This document shows, in pieces, positions 61,371 through 64,000 of a DNA stretch of 64,000 nucleotides. Both the position numbers and the translations under genes were made by a program. The stretch lies in contig NC_063154.1 of the NCBI RefSeq assembly GCF_020921035.1, positions 7,502,001 to 7,566,000 of the forward strand. Direction: 5' to 3'. Position 1 is the stretch's first letter. Every line of letters starts with the position of its first letter. The notes beneath the pieces were generated by a model, which did no database searches, was not told the DNA's origin, and saw nothing but the letters and a program-made list of their open reading frames with translations. This DNA comes from Rhodamnia argentea. Lineage: Eukaryota > Streptophyta > Magnoliopsida > Myrtales > Myrtaceae.

Positions 61371-62206
61371 GGGAAAATTGTCCAAAAAAAAATAAATCGT
61401 CCATAGCAAATATTTTGTATTTGTGTCAATTCAATCCACTCGGCACGACACTGAAGGGGCAACTTTTAATTATTTTTCTTTTCCTTCTTTTTTGTTCATC
61501 TTCTTCCTCCACCAATTGCTAATTCGGCGACTGGCTATTGGCGAGGGCCGTCAAGACTCGACCTCACCGGCACCGATGCCACTTGCCTTGTGCGAGGCCA
61601 AGCCACCCCATGGGTGGGCCATGGCGTCGCATCGCCCTCGGCCCCTGCCTCGCCCAACACAAGTCGTGTTGTCGTCGCGTGCCTAGTCCTAAACCTTCAC
61701 TAATGGCAAGGCTCGGCCTCGCCTAGCCATGGCTTTGCCGTCACTGGGTGAGGCAAGCTCGCCTAGCGACGACGACGCCATCGCTAGGTGAGGTCGACCT
61801 TGCCCGGATCCGGCAAGGTCGAGCCTCGCGTAGCCATGGGGTGGATCGACCTTGTCTAGCGATCGCGGCATTGGCCTCACCCAACGGTGGAGGCATCAGT
61901 GGCCGGCAAAGTGCAACCTCACTTGCTGAAGGTAGAAGATGAACAAAAAATAAATAAATTAAAAGATTAAAAAAATGTTAATATATTATTAAAAATTGTC
62001 TCATTAGCGCCGGCCGGCTAAAATTGGCCACATAGATTGAATTGGCATAAATACAAAAAGTTTATAACCTGAATTGACCAAAAAAGAGGTTTATGACTGA
62101 ATTGACATAAATGCAAAAAGTTTATAACTGAATTATCAAAATTAAAAAGTTTAGTACTGAATTGGCAAGAGTGCAATCGGTTTATGACTATTGACAAATT
62201 TCGCCA
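61371..62206. mobile_element. Non-autonomous TIR transposon (foldback element 5) with 8-bp target duplication and known empty site
   Basis: Inverted ends GGGAAAATTGTCCAA and (other strand) GGCGAAATTTGTCAA. ACTATAAC is duplicated at 61363-61370 and 62207-62214. The arms contain multiple TGAATTGRCATAAATGCAAA-type repeats. The core (61530-61930) is GC-rich with CCGGCACCGATGCC-like sequence and no recognisable protein. The sister unit A carries the empty site (GACCATAAC AATTCAATTC near 54197), so the insertion followed the unit duplication. It is related in ends and layout to element 1 at 19608. Confidence 0.88.
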
Positions 62207-62214
62207 ACTATAAC

Positions 62215-62930
62215 TATTCAGTTCGGTTCAGCAACGGGGTGTAGGTTCGAATTCCAAAAGCGAAAACAAAGAAACAAAAGGAAAGACAGGTTAGGGAACA
62301 GACTTCAATATTGATTTTTACGGATATCTAGCTCAGAAGTTGCTGTGCTGGTTGAGGTTGCATGGAGTGTTTTACGCAACAGGTTTAACCCCAACTCTAA
62401 GCTGATGCAAAACAAGCATGAGCAAACACACGTGCAGAAAGCTCTTCACTCTACATTTTCCTCTCTAAATCATCTATGATCCTCAACGCATCGCTGCATG
62501 CACGTTGGAACTGGCTAAGAAAACAGCGACACTCCTAAAAATCCTCTATTTGATGAGCTGAGCACATGATTAATGCAGGCCCAAGATCCACAGAAGCGGC
62601 TGCACCGAGACTTATGTAGTATGTATCTGTGATGCCAAGATGCTGTTCGTTCTTCAGCTTTGATGCGAGTCAGAAATTGACAATGCTATGAATTCATCTA
62701 ACCACTACAGAAGGATTGTCTAAACGATATGGTAAAGAAATGTAATGGCGTGGTGAATGAAGCCAAGGTGGGCAAAAAGAAACTGATGAGAATAGATAAC
62801 TAAGGGAAGCCAAAAAGTTCTTCCTCTTCCTTTGAAGTCCTTATCAAGTTTGGAGAGCATGGCAAGGAAATTCACCGAAAAACACATGGAAGAACTTATA
62901 TTATGGCTATTACAGGGAATTAACCGAAAA
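62215..62930. other. Unit B spacer, homologous to 54200-55050
   Basis: Near-identical to unit A over most of its length (AAGCTCTTCACTCTACATTT, GCATCGCTGCATGCACGTTG). No gene recognised; it may include 3' UTR of the upstream ectodomain gene. Confidence 0.5.
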
Positions 62931-62937
62931 GTGTTAC

Positions 62938-63800
62938 CTCTTTTGCAAGTAAGCGGAGAAGCGTTACGAGAACACAAGCACAGAAAACCTTCATCCTGTT
63001 TAATGCATTTGCCTCCACTTTGTTTGCACTGACCGCAACTCTCCCAGGAGGTTAAATTCCATGTCACTGTAAACCCGTGCTTCAACCTCTTTTCGTACTC
63101 ACCATTTTTCATTTCCTCAATACTCCAGTTAGCAAATTCCACAGGTACTAAAACATGACTCGCCCACACCGACAGATTAGGATGTGGGTCTTTGGTTGAC
63201 TTAGAAGAGCGACACCAGTGCGGTTGGCCCCAATGGAGGGGCAAGTCAAGTAATCAACATTTGGGGGGCTGCTGCGGTAATGGAGAAATGCTAGGTATGA
63301 AGCCGTCCCACTGGAATTGAGGAAGGAGGGAAGTACAAAGCCGGAATCACCAGTATCAGATTCACCACCGGTGGTGGAGTTGGAGCAGAACAAGCATTGC
63401 CCGTTCTCTCGAACTCCGAGCTCAACCTATGAGATTGATTATCACAATCAACAAGGTACTCCCCAAAAGGGTGCAGTTTGAGCGGTGGCTTATCATGACA
63501 CTCAGTTGGAAAACTTCGATTGGTTGATAGTGTAGTGTCGCTCCACAAGGGATGACTCATCATGTCCTTACCGCACTCGGCAGGCTTGCAGAATTCATCC
63601 TTCAAGCCCACAGACGCAACCCGGTTTTCCAAAGAAATAATCGTCAAAACGCTAATGACATGGCGAAGCAAAACCTTGGAACTTATGGAGCTTTCGACAC
63701 CCATTTCAGGAATTTTAGAGGGAACAGTGGGAGCACAAGAACGGACGGAAATGGGGGAGCTTTTGTGGCATATAGCAGTCAGTGAGATTCGGTGGCTGAA
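62938..63800 (-). pseudogene. WAK-associated/LRK10L-like ectodomain exon, unit B (frameshifted)
   Basis: Counterpart of the open exon at 55057-55948. Motifs are retained (FCKPAECGKDMMSHPLW, FLNSSGTASYLAFLHYRSS, WNLTSWESCGQCKQSGGK, CIKQDEGFLCLCS), but the reading frame changes near 63370 (two extra bases by CACCGGTGGTGG) and again near 63192 (one T fewer in the GGGTCTTT run). There is also a deletion of about 14 bases near 63777 and an in-frame 12-base loss near 63252. The donor after CKRG at 62938 remains. Confidence 0.8.
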
Positions 63801-63839
63801 ACTAAGGATCGCATTATACGAATGTCACGTTGGATCAAT

Positions 63840-64000
63840 TTTCACGTAAACACGCCAATTGACTGGCTCAACTGAGCGTAGAGGACCCGAAAGAGCAAAC
63901 GCGGTGGCCTGGCCTCAGAGCCACGACGATTTCACTGAGATTCGCCTTCGACCCTGGAATTGGATCTCTTTGAAGGTAGAGCGTACTATGATTTGAGTTC
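63840..64000. other. Right edge of window inside duplicated unit B
   Basis: Matches 55990-56140 of unit A (AACACGCCAATTGACTGGCT, CGCGGTGGCCTGGCCTCAGA). The duplication therefore continues past the window, and its right border cannot be placed. Confidence 0.6.

Noticed and set aside
1-64000. CRISPR arrays, bacterial-type operons, rRNA or tRNA genes
   Set aside because: The window is plant nuclear DNA. No regularly spaced repeats of CRISPR type, no rRNA segment, and no tRNA cloverleaf that I could support by eye.

Overview
This is a piece of a plant nuclear genome, almost certainly a woody eudicot. Genes are intron-rich with GT-AG splice sites, GC is low outside exons, CT/GA microsatellites sit in 5' leaders, and there are many small foldback transposons and a solo LTR. 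The gene families and the repeat style would suit Myrtaceae or another Myrtales lineage, but that placement is an inference I could not test.

Left half (1-35,000): four apparently functional, single-copy housekeeping or signalling genes. (1) A DnaJ-type co-chaperone of the ARG1/AtDjB15 type (612-5219, minus, 11 exons, about 415 aa). (2) BRUTUS, the hemerythrin/RING E3 ligase of iron homeostasis (7211-16984, minus, 14 exons, about 1,253 aa). (3) After a 9.7-kb transposon-rich gap, a two-exon Golgi GT14 'core-2/I-branching' BC10-like glycosyltransferase (26810-28906, plus, 388 aa), preceded by a 29-codon hydrophobic small ORF. (4) Convergent to it, a two-exon LRR receptor-like pseudokinase of the At1g68400 type (31231-34616, minus, 692 aa).

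Right half (35,000-64,000): a decaying and re-duplicating cluster of LRK10L/WAK-like receptor kinases, all on the minus strand. Two old wrecks (36.1-37.3 kb and 38.4-39.6 kb) are followed by a 2.9-kb solo LTR with a perfect 5-bp target duplication. Next comes a broken glycyl-tRNA synthetase gene with internal tandem exon triplications (44.8-48.7 kb). Last are two copies, A and B, of an ~8-kb tandem duplication. Each copy holds an ectodomain-only exon set, a second ectodomain exon, a short transmembrane exon and a kinase exon. Copy A has a frameshift and a nonsense codon in its receptor kinase but an open upstream ectodomain. Copy B has an intact receptor kinase but a frameshifted upstream ectodomain. 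The window ends inside copy B.

The most interesting signals are: the reciprocal decay of the two LRK10L units; the equal splice phase of two ectodomain cassettes in front of one kinase; the exon triplications in the tRNA-synthetase relic; a transposon with 8-bp target duplication whose empty site is preserved in the sister unit; and a family of foldback elements that carry GC-rich cores.
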